Counted from the stretch's first letter, positions 28,571 through 38,833 are shown. The stretch is 64,000 nt of DNA from Winslowiella toletana (GCF_032164335.1 NZ_CP134152.1:2480001-2544000), one strand, 5' to 3'. The notes: generated by a model not told the origin, from the letters alone. Made by a program: numbers and translations.

Positions 28571-28602
28571 GGCTTCGTCAGTCATTGTTGACTGGCGAAG
28601 CC
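28571..28602. terminator. Bidirectional terminator between sotB and DUF1471 gene
   Basis: GGCTTCG plus TCAGTCA, four-base loop, TGACTGG plus CGAAGCC: a 14-bp stem with one G-T. On the minus strand it runs into TTTTCTG, so it best serves the minus-strand gene. Confidence 0.7.
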
Positions 28603-28623
28603 CTCGTGCTGCGCGATAACCAA

Positions 28624-28881
28624 TTAGTTATAAATTACCGCGGTGCCATGCAACTTGTTCTGACCAGAGGTCGAAGTGATGCGGAACGACTTTGCACCTG
28701 CGGCTTCCGCTTTCTCTGCTAACTGGCTCTCAAGTGAGCTCAGATCCGAACTGCCACTCGCACTAACCACCCCGATTTTCTGTTGATCGACCGGCGTAAA
28801 ATTAATCTGGTCTGCTGCAAAACCAGCAAATGACAGTGTGGACAAGCTGACGGCAATCAGGGCAATTTTAACGTTTTTCAT
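28624..28881 (-). CDS. DUF1471 (YhcN/BhsA-type) periplasmic stress protein
   Basis: 85 residues starting at MKNVKIALIAV, five codons inside a longer frame. A signal peptide ends near GFAA. The mature part has the DUF1471 pattern: IGVVSASGSSDLSSLESQLAEKA as strand-loop-helix, then FRITSTSG and HGTAVIYN. BhsA, McbA and YhcN relatives are small periplasmic proteins that affect surface, biofilm and acid or peroxide stress. The upstream region holds three related palindromic sites, and the divergent TetR regulator probably represses it. Confidence 0.9.
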   Translation of the reverse strand: MKNVKIALIAVSLSTLSFAGFAADQINFTPVDQQKIGVVSASGSSDLSSLESQLAEKAEAAGAKSFRITSTSGQNKLHGTAVIYN

Positions 28882-28923
28882 TATCTTCTCTCTCAATCTG
28901 GTGAAGTAGTATGGTTATCGTTA

Positions 28924-28947
28924 TTTAGTTAACGATCGATAACTAAA
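28924..28947. promoter_or_regulatory. Operator-like site 1 for the TetR regulator
   Basis: TTTAGTTA, then ACGATCGA, then TAACTAAA: eight-base arms that are exact inverse complements around a GATC-containing core. It lies 43 bases upstream of the DUF1471 start. Confidence 0.6.
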
Positions 28948-28986
28948 TGCTAAACCTTCGCCCTGCCGGTCGTCAAACTAATTTTA

Positions 28987-29005
28987 TAATGATCGTTAAT
29001 TTAAT
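28987..29005. promoter_or_regulatory. Operator-like site 2 for the TetR regulator
   Basis: TAATGATCGTTAATTTAAT. It differs from site 3 at one base and shares the TAAxGATCGxTAA core with site 1. Confidence 0.55.
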
Positions 29006-29111
29006 AATCATATGATTGATATTTATGACATTAAATTTTTAATGTCGCGGCATATTGCGTGCAGTAGACCGCGGTGACACGATGACACTCCGCCGCACTT
29101 GCATAATTATT

Positions 29112-29130
29112 TAATGATCGGTAATTTAAT
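29112..29130. promoter_or_regulatory. Operator-like site 3 for the TetR regulator
   Basis: TAATGATCGGTAATTTAAT, 32 bases upstream of the TetR start and 125 bases from its near-copy at 28987. Fits autoregulation. Confidence 0.6.
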
Positions 29131-29161
29131 TGCAGGGTTAGCGAATGTTAAGTGAGGACAT

Positions 29162-29800
29162 ATGCCAGTTCATCAGGGCGTCGGTGTGAAGAAAGGTCGC
29201 GGCAGGCCGAAACTTTTTGACCGTGAAACGGCGCTGGACAAAGCGCTTGAGCTGTTCTGGGCGCACGGTTATGAAGCCACATCACTGTCCGATCTGGTGG
29301 CCGCCACCGGCGCCAAAGCGCCAACGCTGTATGCCGAATTTGAGAATAAAGAAGGATTGTTTCGTGCGGCAATGGACCGTTATATCGAGAAGTTTGCCCA
29401 ACAGCGTAAAGCGGCACTCGCCTGCCCCGATCGCACGGTGGCTCAGGGTATCGAAAACTATTTCCGCTCGACTGCCGCCTGTTTTACCGATCGGGAAAAG
29501 CCGGCCGGCTGCTTTTTTATCTGCACTTCTACCGCGCTCTCTGCGGCATCTTCTGAGGTGGCAGAAATGCTGCGCACGCGCCATAACTCACAAGAGGCGA
29601 CGCTATTTGAGTTCCTGCAACAGCGCCAGCAGCAAGGCGAAATAGCCCGCACCTGCGATACCGATGCGATGGCGAAATATCTCTCCTGCGTGCTGCAAGG
29701 GATGTCAGTGCGCGCCCGCGAAGGCGCCTCGCGTGAAGAACTGGAAGGGATTATCGATACCGTGATGCGGTTATGGCCAACGCTGGTAATGCCTGCATAA
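29162..29800 (+). CDS. TetR-family repressor
   Basis: 212 residues. TetR HTH with ALELFWAHGYEATSLSDLVAATG and APTLYAEFENKEGLFRAAM (about 25-68). The ligand domain contains a PAGCFFICTS segment with two cysteines and fits the TetR_C family seen next to oxidoreductases and stress genes. Three related operator-like sites in the 280-base gap to the DUF1471 gene suggest it represses that gene and itself. Effector unknown. Confidence 0.9.
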   Translation: MPVHQGVGVKKGRGRPKLFDRETALDKALELFWAHGYEATSLSDLVAATGAKAPTLYAEFENKEGLFRAAMDRYIEKFAQQRKAALACPDRTVAQGIENYFRSTAACFTDREKPAGCFFICTSTALSAASSEVAEMLRTRHNSQEATLFEFLQQRQQQGEIARTCDTDAMAKYLSCVLQGMSVRAREGASREELEGIIDTVMRLWPTLVMPA

Positions 29801-29874
29801 GATTGCAGAACGGTTGCCGTCGCTGATTAAGAGCAACTTCACACCGCTTTGCCAGCCTGATTAGTGGCGGTGTT

Positions 29875-29914
29875 GAGTGCCATGACGGCTGGCAGACTGC
29901 CCGTCATGGCACTC
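29875..29914. terminator. Bidirectional terminator between tetR-type gene and rhaM
   Basis: GAGTGCCATGACGG, 12-base loop, CCGTCATGGCACTC: a perfect 14-bp stem in the convergent gap, followed by TTTACT on the plus strand. Confidence 0.75.
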
Positions 29915-29918
29915 TTTA

Positions 29919-30233
29919 CTACGCCAGATAAAACACTTCGCTTAACGCTTCGCTCACCGGGCTGTTATCCGCATTTGATGGCATCAGCTCCCGCATCGAT
30001 CGCCACCAGCGCTGACAAACTTCAGTTTGCGCCACGTCATCCCAACGTGCCTGTGACTCAATTTCGACATAAGCAAACAGCAGATTACGCTCTGCATCGA
30101 GAAAAATGCTGTAATTATGCGCACCGTGCTGCTTCAGCGTCTGTTCGAGTTCAGGCCAAATCGGCGTATGCCGCTGCTGGTATGCTGCATGAGCATCCGG
30201 ATACACCTGCATCACAAAGGCTTTACGCAACAT
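29919..30233 (-). CDS. rhaM: L-rhamnose mutarotase
   Basis: 104 residues, same length as E. coli RhaM, starting at [10 protein letters not shown]. The dimeric alpha/beta barrel family shows [24 protein letters not shown] and [12 protein letters not shown], with the catalytic histidine at about 22. It interconverts alpha- and beta-L-rhamnose, giving the anomer for RhaA. Its start overlaps the end of rhaD by 11 bases, so it is the fourth gene of rhaBADM. Confidence 0.93.
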   Translation of the reverse strand: MLRKAFVMQVYPDAHAAYQQRHTPIWPELEQTLKQHGAHNYSIFLDAERNLLFAYVEIESQARWDDVAQTEVCQRWWRSMRELMPSNADNSPVSEALSEVFYLA

Positions 30234-31065
30234 TGCGCTTACCGACATTCAGTGCCGCCGCCCACGGATGCACGCCAAAACGCTCACCGAGCGCCACCAG
30301 TTCATCGGTGCTGATGGTCTGTTTCATGCCGCCCATTGAGATGACTTTTACCAATACTTCTGAGGATTTTTCAGCAGTATCAATCAGGCCGAATGTCTCA
30401 TCCAGCGTCGGCCCGGCACCAAAGATACCGTGGAATGGCCATAATACCAGGCTGTGTGATTTCATCTGTTCAGCGGTTTTTGCCCCAATTCCGTCCGTTC
30501 CCGGCACCATCCACGGCACGATACCAACACCATCAGGGAACACCACCAGACACTCGGTGCTGCCTTCCCATAACTGTCGGGTAAAGCTGGCAGCATCCAG
30601 TTCCAGCACATAGCTCAACGCGATAAAGTTGGTGGCGTGACAGTGCATAATCACCCGGTCGCTACCGTTGGTCAGCTGTTTTCGCACCGAATGAGACTGA
30701 AAATGCGAAGCCAGTTCTGAGGTTGGCACCCCGCCATTAACCAGCCCCCAATGAATGCGGAACGATAATCCATCCTCGCTGACCTGCAACAGTACCAGGC
30801 TGTCGGCAGGATCAAGCTGCACATTACGAAAAAACTTACCGGAACCGGTAACGAGGAACCAGCAGTTAGCCAGCGCCGGTGCCGGCTGGCTCAGTTCAAG
30901 ATGGCGCGGTTCAGCACAGAAATCGGCGGCAAACGGTTTAACCTCCTCGTCCAGCAGGCGCAGGCTGATATTACCACCGTTACGTTCGTCCCAGCCTTTC
31001 AGCCACATATCACTGGTGGCCTTCACCATTCCCTGTACAAACCATGAAGAAAGAATGCTTTGCAT
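30223..31065 (-). CDS. rhaD: Rhamnulose-1-phosphate aldolase
   Basis: 280 residues. Class II aldolase with zinc site histidines in VIMHCHATN (about 141-143) and the later H in ILWPFHG-type segment [38 protein letters not shown] and [28 protein letters not shown] match E. coli RhaD nearly word for word. It cleaves L-rhamnulose-1-phosphate to dihydroxyacetone phosphate and L-lactaldehyde. It starts nine bases after rhaA; rhaM overlaps its end. Confidence 0.95.
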   Translation of the reverse strand: MQSILSSWFVQGMVKATSDMWLKGWDERNGGNISLRLLDEEVKPFAADFCAEPRHLELSQPAPALANCWFLVTGSGKFFRNVQLDPADSLVLLQVSEDGLSFRIHWGLVNGGVPTSELASHFQSHSVRKQLTNGSDRVIMHCHATNFIALSYVLELDAASFTRQLWEGSTECLVVFPDGVGIVPWMVPGTDGIGAKTAEQMKSHSLVLWPFHGIFGAGPTLDETFGLIDTAEKSSEVLVKVISMGGMKQTISTDELVALGERFGVHPWAAALNVGKRNVA

Positions 31066-31074
31066 AATAGATCC

Positions 31075-32331
31075 TTAGCGTTGACTGAGTATTTGTTGTT
31101 CGTAATTGCGCACATCGCCCAGCCAGCTGGCATCCGCAGGTACATCATGGCGTAAACAGTAACTTTCCCAGACTGCTTGCCACGGCAGTGATTTTTGCTC
31201 TTCCAACAGTGCCAGGCGTGCGGTGTAATCCCCCGCCAGCTCCCGTTCACGCAGCTGTTGCACCGGCTCCAGCAAGGCGCGCAGTAAGGCTTTTTTGGCA
31301 TTGCGCGTGCCAATTACCCAGGCGGCAATGCGGTTAATTGAGGCATCGAAGAAATCCAGCCCGATATGGACTTTATCGAACAGCCGCTGACGCACAATTT
31401 CACTGGCAATCGCCTGCGTTTCATCATCCAGCAGCACCACGTGGTCACTGTCCCAGCGCACCGGACGGCTGACGTGCAGCAGCAGGCGCGGCACATACAG
31501 CATGGCGGTGGAAATCTTGTCGGAAATCACTTCGGTTGGATGAAAATGCCCGGCATCCAGCGTCAGTGCCGTCTGGCGGCTGGCGGCATAACCGAGGCAG
31601 AACTCATTGGAACCCACGGTGTAGCTTTCCGCACCAATGCCAAACAGCTTGCTCTCTACCGCATCGATATGGTGCTCAGGATTGAGTTTCTCTTTGATGA
31701 TCTCATCCAGCGAGTTCATCAGGCGCTGACGCGGAGCCAGACGATCTATGGTCAGATCCTTCATGCCGTCCGGCACCCAGATGTTCATGACCGATGGTGT
31801 GCCGAGCTGCTCACCAAAATACGCCGAGATCTTACGACTGGCCTTACAGTGATCAATCCAGAACTGACGAATTTCCGCATTACTGTGTGCCAGCGTAAAG
31901 CCGTCAGCACTCAGCGGATGCGAAAAACAGGTCGGGTTAAAATCCAGTCCCAACTTGTTGCGCTTCGCCCACTCCACCCAGTTAGCGAAATGCTGCGGCT
32001 CGATGGCATTGCGCTCAACCGGCCGATCGCTCTCCAGATAGATGGCGTGCAGATTCAGACGTTTTGGTCCCGGAATCAGTGCCATCGCCAGATCAAGATC
32101 GGCACGAAGTTCTGTTGCACTGCGCGCCTTGCCCGGATAATTACCGGTGGCCTGAATACCGCCGGTCAATCCACCCTGCGGGTTTTCAAAGCCGCGTACA
32201 TCATCGCCCTGCCAGCAGTGCATTGAGACTGGCAGTTGATCCAGTTGCGCCATCGCGGCATCGACATCCACGCCGATGGCTGAAAAACGCTGTTTCGCCA
32301 GTTCGAAAGCCTGTTCGATTAACCGGGTCAT
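31075..32331 (-). CDS. rhaA: L-rhamnose isomerase
   Basis: 418 residues. The ATG at 32331 is chosen since AAGGAGC is eight bases upstream; a TTG two codons earlier is also in frame. Blocks such as [74 protein letters not shown] and [15 protein letters not shown] are RhaA. It turns L-rhamnose into L-rhamnulose using Mn2+. Its ATG overlaps the rhaB stop by four bases (ATGA). Confidence 0.96.
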   Translation of the reverse strand: MTRLIEQAFELAKQRFSAIGVDVDAAMAQLDQLPVSMHCWQGDDVRGFENPQGGLTGGIQATGNYPGKARSATELRADLDLAMALIPGPKRLNLHAIYLESDRPVERNAIEPQHFANWVEWAKRNKLGLDFNPTCFSHPLSADGFTLAHSNAEIRQFWIDHCKASRKISAYFGEQLGTPSVMNIWVPDGMKDLTIDRLAPRQRLMNSLDEIIKEKLNPEHHIDAVESKLFGIGAESYTVGSNEFCLGYAASRQTALTLDAGHFHPTEVISDKISTAMLYVPRLLLHVSRPVRWDSDHVVLLDDETQAIASEIVRQRLFDKVHIGLDFFDASINRIAAWVIGTRNAKKALLRALLEPVQQLRERELAGDYTARLALLEEQKSLPWQAVWESYCLRHDVPADASWLGDVRNYEQQILSQR

Positions 32332-33800
32332 AGGCAAAGCTCCTTCGTAGGTTGACTGAGCGCCTGAAAACGCGGCCAGCAGGCCGTGAAAGCGCTCTCG
32401 TGATAGGGTTTAAGCTTGTGCTGCGGGAAGTTTTGAGCCACCTGCTGACGGAACTGGCGGATATCCGTCACTTCGCCGAGCGCAATCAGCTGACAGCCGA
32501 TATTTCCCAGCGTCGAGGCCTCGATCGGACCGGCGCTGACCGGCAGATTGCAGGCATTGGCGCACAGCTGATTTAGAAAATGGTTTTGACTGCCGCCGCC
32601 GACGATGTGCAGCTGGCTGAAGTTTTTACCGCGCAACTGCGCCAGCTCATCAATCACCTGGCGATACAGCAGCGCCAGACTGTCAAATATGCAGCGCGCC
32701 AGTTCGCAGTCGGTTTGCGGAATAGCCATCGACTGTCCGGCGCAGGCATCCTGAATTTCGCGCACCATGCTGGCGGGATTGATAAAGCGCTCATCATTAG
32801 GATTGATGACGAATTTGCAGGCAGGCAGCTGGGATGCCTCGTGAATCAGCTGGCAGAGATCGGCAATCTGCAACTCGTCACAAACCCGCTGTAACAGCCA
32901 CAGTCCCATAATATTTTTCAGCACCCGATAGCGGCCTTCAGCCCCGCCCTCATTGGTGATATTGGCCCGCAACGCGCTGCCGCCGGTCAGCGGCTGATGG
33001 CTCTCAAAACCCATTAATGACCAGGTGCCGGAGCTGAGATAAGCGCTGTCATCATCCGTTAATGGCGTGGCGAGAATCGCACTGGCAGTATCGTGGCTGG
33101 CTACCGCAATCACCGGCACCTTTTTGCCCTGCGCATTTTTCCACTCACCGAGTGGTTTTCCAGGCTGTGACGGCGTGCCAAACCACTCGGGTTTCGCGCC
33201 AGCCCACTGCAGCAACGTTTCATCCCACCCGCCGCTGTTGATATTCAGTAACTGCGTGGTGGTCGCATTGGTGTACTCCCAGTTCAGCTGACCGGTCAGC
33301 CGATAATGCAGATAGTCGGGCATCAGTAACGCATGGGCGACACCTTCAGCCAGCTCCGGGTGCGCATCGCTAAAGGCACGCAGCTGATACAGCGTGTTAA
33401 ACGGTAAAAACTGAATACCGGTGCGCTGATAGATTGCCTGCCGCCCCAGCTCACGTTCAGCTTTAGCCATCAGGCCGTGGGTGCGTTTGTCGCGGTAGGA
33501 GATCGGCAGGCCAACTCGCTGACCGTCGGCATCGATCAGCACCAGATCGACGCCCCAGGTATCGATCCCGATACTATCCGGTACAATACCTTCACTCTCC
33601 AGCAGTGCCAGTCCGCAGCGAATTTCTGCTTCCAGCGCATCAACATCCCAGCAATCGTAGCCTTCCACCATCAGTCGCTGATTTGCAAAACGGCTGACTT
33701 CACGCAGCGTCAGGTTGCCGTCTTCCGACTGATAACGCCCCAGCATCACTCGCCCACTTGAGGCGCCAAGATCGATGGCTACAATATTGCGAATGGTCAT
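32328..33800 (-). CDS. rhaB: Rhamnulokinase
   Basis: 490 residues from [27 protein letters not shown] is upstream, and a longer frame of 34 codons is rejected. FGGY-kinase features: DLGASSGR phosphate loop, GIDTWGVD with the catalytic Asp region, and [16 protein letters not shown] as the adenosine motif. It phosphorylates L-rhamnulose at C1. First gene of the operon; the upstream 300 bases hold two CRP-like sites and a symmetric element shared with aldA. Confidence 0.95.
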   Translation of the reverse strand: MTIRNIVAIDLGASSGRVMLGRYQSEDGNLTLREVSRFANQRLMVEGYDCWDVDALEAEIRCGLALLESEGIVPDSIGIDTWGVDLVLIDADGQRVGLPISYRDKRTHGLMAKAERELGRQAIYQRTGIQFLPFNTLYQLRAFSDAHPELAEGVAHALLMPDYLHYRLTGQLNWEYTNATTTQLLNINSGGWDETLLQWAGAKPEWFGTPSQPGKPLGEWKNAQGKKVPVIAVASHDTASAILATPLTDDDSAYLSSGTWSLMGFESHQPLTGGSALRANITNEGGAEGRYRVLKNIMGLWLLQRVCDELQIADLCQLIHEASQLPACKFVINPNDERFINPASMVREIQDACAGQSMAIPQTDCELARCIFDSLALLYRQVIDELAQLRGKNFSQLHIVGGGSQNHFLNQLCANACNLPVSAGPIEASTLGNIGCQLIALGEVTDIRQFRQQVAQNFPQHKLKPYHESAFTACWPRFQALSQPTKELCL

Positions 33801-33867
33801 GGATTTAACTTCCTGGTGATTCAGTGCCACCAGTGTAAAGTTCGCCACGTTTGCCACCTTGCTGACA

Positions 33868-33894
33868 TTGCCAGCAACCCGAACTCGCTGGCAA
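33868..33894. promoter_or_regulatory. Symmetric element upstream of rhaB (TTGCCA-N15-TGGCAA)
   Basis: TTGCCAGC, 11 bases, GCTGGCAA: exact eight-base arms. Centred 81 bases upstream of rhaB. A third TTGCCA lies at 33851, 17 bases away from the left arm. The same TTGCCA-N15-TGGCAA element is found upstream of aldA. Plausible RhaS or RhaR binding region. Confidence 0.5.
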
Positions 33895-33909
33895 ATGCGC
33901 AAAGGTGAA

Positions 33910-33925
33910 CGTGAATCAGCTCACA
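33910..33925. promoter_or_regulatory. Probable CRP site, rhaB-rhaS region, rhaB-proximal
   Basis: CGTGA-N6-TCACA, 9 of 10 core matches, next to the symmetric element. CRP with RhaS activates rhaBAD in E. coli. Confidence 0.65.
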
Positions 33926-33955
33926 GTTTCGTTTTTCCCCCCTGCCTGCGGCAGA

Positions 33956-33971
33956 TGTGACGCATTACGCA
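33956..33971. promoter_or_regulatory. Possible CRP site, rhaS-proximal
   Basis: TGTGA-N6-ACGCA, 8 of 10 core matches, 130 bases upstream of rhaS. In E. coli rhaSR is also CRP-activated. Confidence 0.45.
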
Positions 33972-34100
33972 TTTCTGATTTTTTCCCAATGATTCTCGAA
34001 AAATTAGCGCGTTAAGCGAGTTTCCCCGTGCAAAATTCAAGGTAAGGTTAATCCGCGCTGATTTAGTATCGGTTACAGGTTTGTTAACAGAGGGCGAATC

Positions 34101-34925
34101 ATGACGGTATTACACAGCGCTGATTTCTTTCCGAGCGGAGGATTTCCGGTTGCCATTGAACCGCGCGCGCCTCAGGGCGCTTTTCCTGAACATCATCATG
34201 ACTTCCATGAAATCGTACTGGTGGAGCAAGGTTCTGGCATTCATGTATTTAACGGTCAGCCACAAACACTGTGCGGCGGATGCATCTGCTTCGTGCGCGA
34301 TCACGACCGGCATCTGTATGAACAGACAGAAAATCTGCATCTGACCAATGTGTTATATCGCGGCCCTGATGCTTTTCGTTTTCTAACCGGGCTGCGCGAT
34401 TTATTGCCGCAGGAGCAGGACGGACGATATCCGTCGCACTGGCGCATCGGTAATAAGCTGATGGCACAAGCTAAAGCGGTAATCAACCAGTTGAGCCACT
34501 TGCCGCCCGAGTTTTCACTGGAACAGCAGGCAGAGCAGGAGCTGCGCTTTATGCAATTGTTGATGCTGTTACGTCAGGGCTGCCGCGAACAACACAGTGA
34601 CGATCAGGACGGTCGCCTGCGTCGCTTGCTGGACTGGCTTAACGATCATTACAGTGATGATGTTGACTGGGACGCGCTGGCAGACAGTTTTTCGTTATCC
34701 CTGCGCACCCTGCACCGTCAGATGAAACAGCAAACCGGCAGTACGCCGCAGCGCTATCTTAACCGGCTGCGTTTGTTGCAGGCGCGCCATCTGTTGCGTC
34801 ACAGCGATCAAAGAATTACCGATATCGCATTTCAATGTGGTTTCGGCGACAGTAACCACTTTTCGACGCTATTTAAACGTGAGTTTGGTTGTGCACCGCG
34901 CGCCGAACGGCAGCAAACACTGTAA
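34101..34925 (+). CDS. rhaS: RhaS, activator of rhaBAD and rhaT
   Basis: 274 residues, AraC family. N-terminal cupin sugar-binding domain with [24 protein letters not shown], then the two-HTH domain at about 175-270 with [21 protein letters not shown] and [23 protein letters not shown]. Divergent from rhaB and followed by rhaR after 11 bases, the standard enterobacterial layout. Activates rhaBAD with L-rhamnose. Confidence 0.95.
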   Translation: MTVLHSADFFPSGGFPVAIEPRAPQGAFPEHHHDFHEIVLVEQGSGIHVFNGQPQTLCGGCICFVRDHDRHLYEQTENLHLTNVLYRGPDAFRFLTGLRDLLPQEQDGRYPSHWRIGNKLMAQAKAVINQLSHLPPEFSLEQQAEQELRFMQLLMLLRQGCREQHSDDQDGRLRRLLDWLNDHYSDDVDWDALADSFSLSLRTLHRQMKQQTGSTPQRYLNRLRLLQARHLLRHSDQRITDIAFQCGFGDSNHFSTLFKREFGCAPRAERQQTL

Positions 34926-34936
34926 GAGGATGATGA

Positions 34937-35797
34937 ATGAGCCTTGTGCTGGCCAGAGCGGATTATTTTCCTTCGGATGCCATGCCGGTGGCGGTTGCTG
35001 ACCGCGCGCCGCAGCCGTCGTTTCCGCCGCACCGCCACGAGTTTTATGAGATCGTCATTGTCTGGCGTGGAAATGGCCTGCATATCCTCAATGATCGCCC
35101 GTGGCCGGTCACCTGTGGCGATATTTTTTATATTAAAGACAGCGATTGTCACAGCTATGAGTCGGTAAACGATCTGGTGCTCGATAATATTATTTACTGT
35201 CCGGAGCGTTTCAAGCTGGGGCTGGACTGGTCACAACTGTTGCCAATGGATGACCCTGATCATCCCGCATGCTGGCGGCTGACCACCCGTGGTATGGCAA
35301 TGGCGCGCAATGTCATTACACAGCTTGAACAGGAGAGCCGTAAAAGCGATCTGCTCTCTTTACAGCTGACCGAAGCGCTGTTTTTGCAACTGGCGTTGAT
35401 TCTGCGGCGCTATCGTTATGCGGTCGACCGTGCCTATGAACAACCGGAGGGTGAACAGCTGGATCTGTTAATGGCGGCAATTCAGGCCGACAGTGAGACG
35501 CCTTTCGACCTGGCGCTATTTTGCCAGCACAGCAAACTGTCTGAACGGGCACTGAAACAGCTATTTCGACAGCAAACCGGTATGACCATCAGTCACTATG
35601 TGCGCCAGTTACAGCTGTGTCGGGCAAAGTATTTGCTGCGCTGTAGCGACTGTCTGATCGGTCAGGTGGCGGCACGCTGCGGCTTTGATGACAGCAACTA
35701 TTTTTCGGTAGTATTTACTCGCGAAACCGGTATGACGCCCAGCGCATGGCGTCAGCGATTTGAACAGGCGGGAAAAGCGGCGATGAAAACCGCGTGA
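34937..35797 (+). CDS. rhaR: RhaR, activator of rhaSR
   Basis: 286 residues, AraC family like RhaS: cupin region [25 protein letters not shown] and two HTHs ending [28 protein letters not shown]. It follows rhaS in the same operon. In E. coli RhaR responds to rhamnose and turns on rhaSR. TGATGA spacing and AAGAGG precede its ATG. Confidence 0.94.
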   Translation: MSLVLARADYFPSDAMPVAVADRAPQPSFPPHRHEFYEIVIVWRGNGLHILNDRPWPVTCGDIFYIKDSDCHSYESVNDLVLDNIIYCPERFKLGLDWSQLLPMDDPDHPACWRLTTRGMAMARNVITQLEQESRKSDLLSLQLTEALFLQLALILRRYRYAVDRAYEQPEGEQLDLLMAAIQADSETPFDLALFCQHSKLSERALKQLFRQQTGMTISHYVRQLQLCRAKYLLRCSDCLIGQVAARCGFDDSNYFSVVFTRETGMTPSAWRQRFEQAGKAAMKTA

Positions 35798-35887
35798 TGG
35801 GTTTAGTGAGTTTGACTGAAATACTGATACGCGTAATTCTAAAATCAGCATCTCAGCTCAAAATTATCAACCGTTGCAACTAAAAAT

Positions 35888-35923
35888 TATTGCCCTTTCT
35901 GTTACTTCAGCGAAAGGGCAATA
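35888..35923. terminator. Bidirectional terminator between rhaR and rhaT
   Basis: TATTGCCCTTTC, 12-base loop, GAAAGGGCAATA: 12-bp perfect stem between convergent genes. On the minus strand it runs into ATTTTTAG, so it clearly ends rhaT. Confidence 0.8.
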
Positions 35924-35943
35924 TCAAATAATAGCTTTCTGTA

Positions 35944-36978
35944 TTATTGCGCCATACCTAAACCAACAATATTTGCTGCCAGAATAATGACCAGGCAACC
36001 AATACTTAACACACCCACGGGTCGGCGCCCTGCCGATTTCCACTCTTTTAACACCAGCCCGACAATACCGCCGCACAGTACATAGAAACTCATATGCAGC
36101 ATCCAGCTGATGTAGTCATACTGCGTCGGAATATTGGCATGGCCCCAGGCGTAGAAGAAGAATTGCAGATACCACATGGTGCCGCCGAGTAAGGCAAACA
36201 GCACGTTGGCAATTAACAACGGCTTAGCCACCGAGAAATCCGCCTTAATCGACAGATTTGGTTTCGTCGCCAGGCGAATAAAGCAGTAGGCGAGATTAAC
36301 CAGCGCACCGCCGCCCATTATGACCACATAGCTTGGCAGCGCTACGTACAGTGGATCGATACCCAGAGCCGCCGCCGCTTCATGCATCGGCTTCGCTGCA
36401 TCCATGGCAAAAGACATACCGGCTGAGAAAATACCGCATACTACCGCCAGTACCAGCCCTTTTCGCAGATTAAACTCTTCCGCCTGAATCCCCATCGCGC
36501 GTTCTTTCAGTAATCCTGCGCGCGCCACTACCGCGACGCCGATCAGCGCCACCAGCACGCCCAACAGTGTCAGGCGGCCACCTGATGAGCTGAACAGTTC
36601 GACAAAACGCCCCTGTAGCAGCGGCGTCATCAGTGTGCCCACCACCAGCGTAATACCGATGGCAATACCGATGCCCATCGACATGCCGAGATAGCGCATT
36701 GTCAGACCGTAATTGATATTGCCGATTCCCCACATTGCGCCGAACAGAAATACCGGCATCAGGGTCGCAAGATCGAATGAAGCATAGTATTGCCAGAACT
36801 GCGGCAGCAGGATGGCGCTGACCAGCCACGGCAGAATCAGCCATGACATAATTCCCCCCACCGACCACATTGTTTCCCATGACCAATTTTTGACTTTCTT
36901 CAGCGGCGCATAAAAGCACGCGGCGCTGGCTGCACCGACCAGGTGCCACATAATACCGAGCAGGATTGCGTTATCCAT
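35944..36978 (-). CDS. rhaT: L-rhamnose/H+ symporter
   Basis: 344 residues, E. coli RhaT length, from [18 protein letters not shown] (an earlier ATG is less likely). About ten membrane helices; [40 protein letters not shown] and [12 protein letters not shown] are typical RhaT blocks. Takes up L-rhamnose with a proton. Divergent from aldA. Confidence 0.95.
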   Translation of the reverse strand: MDNAILLGIMWHLVGAASAACFYAPLKKVKNWSWETMWSVGGIMSWLILPWLVSAILLPQFWQYYASFDLATLMPVFLFGAMWGIGNINYGLTMRYLGMSMGIGIAIGITLVVGTLMTPLLQGRFVELFSSSGGRLTLLGVLVALIGVAVVARAGLLKERAMGIQAEEFNLRKGLVLAVVCGIFSAGMSFAMDAAKPMHEAAAALGIDPLYVALPSYVVIMGGGALVNLAYCFIRLATKPNLSIKADFSVAKPLLIANVLFALLGGTMWYLQFFFYAWGHANIPTQYDYISWMLHMSFYVLCGGIVGLVLKEWKSAGRRPVGVLSIGCLVIILAANIVGLGMAQ

Positions 36979-37116
36979 TATTATTCCTTCGTAGTCAGAG
37001 GCCATCAGCAACCGTACGGTTTACTGAGTACGGAGGAGTCTAAAGAGTTGGGGCCCTGCTCAACCTTATGCTGGCTGCCCGGCGTCAGGCAAAACTGGCA
37101 AAATTCAGTGGATGGT

Positions 37117-37132
37117 AATGACTGCGATCACA
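37117..37132. promoter_or_regulatory. Possible CRP site in rhaT-aldA region
   Basis: AATGA-N6-TCACA, 8 of 10 core matches. Confidence 0.45.
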
Positions 37133-37243
37133 AAATTTCGTCGTGGCCTCCGGCTGCTGCCCAGGGATCGCTGGCGCGGTAAATGCCCGCTGAAGCGAGT
37201 TTTTTACCAATTTGTTAGCGCTGTGCGGCATAACATAACGTTA

Positions 37244-37270
37244 TTGCCAGCGACAACGTTTTCATGGCAA
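37244..37270. promoter_or_regulatory. Symmetric element upstream of aldA (TTGCCA-N15-TGGCAA)
   Basis: TTGCCAGC at the left and TGGCAA at the right, 27 bases overall, same spacing and same left arm as the element upstream of rhaB (33868-33894). Suggests one shared regulator. Confidence 0.5.
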
Positions 37271-37377
37271 TCAGAGAAAGGTGCCGGGAGACAAACTGCG
37301 TCACTTTTTGCTTAATCAACAGCAGTTTTGCAACGCATTAACAAAAAACATCACTACTCGTGACGGAGATCCGGAAA

Positions 37378-38817
37378 ATGGCAACCCCTCAGCAACGCAT
37401 GTATATCAACGGACAGTTTGTTGAAAACCACAGTGACAAATGGATCGAGGTGATCAATCCCTCAACCGAGCAGGTTATTTCGCAGATCCCGGAAGGCAGC
37501 GCCGATGATGCTAAACGCGCTATCGATGCCGCCGAAGCTGCTCAGCCAGGCTGGGAAGCGCTGCCGGCGGTTGAACGCGGCGTCTGGCTGCATAAAATTG
37601 CTGACGGCATTCGCCAACGCGCGGATGAACTGACGGATGTTATCGTCGCTGAGGGAGGGAAAACCTTTGCGCTGGCGCAGACCGAAGTGCTGTTTACCGC
37701 CGACTACCTGGATTATATGGCTGAGTGGGCGCGCCGCTACGAGGGCGAGATCGTGCAGAGCGACCGTCCAAACGAAAATATCCTGATATTTAAAAAAGCT
37801 ATCGGCGTCACTACCGGTATTCTGCCGTGGAACTTCCCGTTCTTTTTAATTGCACGTAAAGCCGCACCGGCGCTGATTACCGGCAATACCATTGTGATTA
37901 AACCGAGTGAGTTAACCCCTAATAATGCGGTGATCTTCGCCGAAATTGTCGACAGCATAGGTCTGCCCAAAGGCGTGCTGAATATGGTGTTTGGCTACGG
38001 CCCAACGGTCGGTCAGGAGCTGGCAGCCAACCCTAAAGTGGGTATGGTCAGTTTAACCGGCAGTGTTAACGCCGGAATTGAAACCATGAAGGCCGCCGCT
38101 CCAAACGTCACTAAAGTTTCGCTGGAGCTGGGCGGTAAAGCCCCCGCTATCGTGATGAATGATGCTGACCTTGATATCGCCGTGAAGGCGATCGTCAGTT
38201 CACGCGTGATCAATAGCGGACAGGTGTGCAACTGCGCCGAGCGCGTATATGTACAGGAAGAGATATACGATAACTTTATCACCCGCCTTACCGCCGCTTT
38301 TCAGCAGGTGACCTTTGGCGATCCGGCGCAGCAAAAAGAGCTGGATATGGGCCCGTTAATTACCGCCGCGGCATTGCAGCGCGTTGAAGAGAAAGTAGCT
38401 AAAGCCGTAGAACAAGGCGCACAGGTGATTATCGGTGGTAAACGAGCCGGGAATAAAGGCTTCTTCTTCCAGCCAACCATTCTTACCAACGTGAAGCAGC
38501 AGATGCCAATTATGCATGAAGAAATTTTCGGACCGGTGCTGCCGGTCGCCACTTTCCGCACGCTGGATGAAGCGATTGAAATGGCCAATGACAGTGAGTA
38601 TGGCCTGACGTCGTCGATTTTCACCAGCAATATCAATACGGCGATGATTGCGCTGCGCAAACTGAAGTTTGGTGAAACCTATATTAACCGCGAAAACTTT
38701 GAAGCAATGCAGGGGTTCCACGCCGGATGGCGTAAATCCGGGGTTGGCGGTGCCGATGGCCGTCATGGACTGGAAGAGTATCTACAAACTCACGTGGCTT
38801 ATCTGCAATTTCAGTGA
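37378..38817 (+). CDS. aldA: Lactaldehyde dehydrogenase AldA
   Basis: 479 residues, starting MATPQQRMYINGQF behind GGAG. Close to E. coli AldA throughout: YIDYMAEW-type ADYLDYMAEWARRYEGEI, GVTTGILPWNFPFFLIARK, catalytic Cys in NSGQVCNCAERV, Glu in LELGGKAPAIV, and NRENFEAMQGFHAGWRKSG. It oxidises L-lactaldehyde to lactate with NAD+, the step that follows RhaD. In E. coli aldA is far from rha; here it is next to rhaT and shares a regulatory element with rhaB, so it is built into the rhamnose module. Confidence 0.94.
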   Translation: MATPQQRMYINGQFVENHSDKWIEVINPSTEQVISQIPEGSADDAKRAIDAAEAAQPGWEALPAVERGVWLHKIADGIRQRADELTDVIVAEGGKTFALAQTEVLFTADYLDYMAEWARRYEGEIVQSDRPNENILIFKKAIGVTTGILPWNFPFFLIARKAAPALITGNTIVIKPSELTPNNAVIFAEIVDSIGLPKGVLNMVFGYGPTVGQELAANPKVGMVSLTGSVNAGIETMKAAAPNVTKVSLELGGKAPAIVMNDADLDIAVKAIVSSRVINSGQVCNCAERVYVQEEIYDNFITRLTAAFQQVTFGDPAQQKELDMGPLITAAALQRVEEKVAKAVEQGAQVIIGGKRAGNKGFFFQPTILTNVKQQMPIMHEEIFGPVLPVATFRTLDEAIEMANDSEYGLTSSIFTSNINTAMIALRKLKFGETYINRENFEAMQGFHAGWRKSGVGGADGRHGLEEYLQTHVAYLQFQ

Positions 38818-38833
38818 GCCGAAGCTTGATGAT

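Larger units (their letters stand above)
36979..37377. promoter_or_regulatory. Divergent rhaT-aldA regulatory region
   Basis: 399 bases without a gene. It holds a CRP-like site, a pair of GGCAAAA repeats at 37087-37101, and the TTGCCA-N15-TGGCAA element nearer aldA. Expected to carry both the rhaT and aldA promoters. Confidence 0.6.

Noticed and set aside
29864-30613. 249-codon plus-strand frame opposite rhaM/rhaD
   Set aside because: It runs across a terminator and two strongly identified genes on the other strand; peptide composition is nonsense-like.
31366-32226. 286-codon plus-strand frame opposite rhaA
   Set aside because: Antisense shadow of rhaA, with no recognisable domain.
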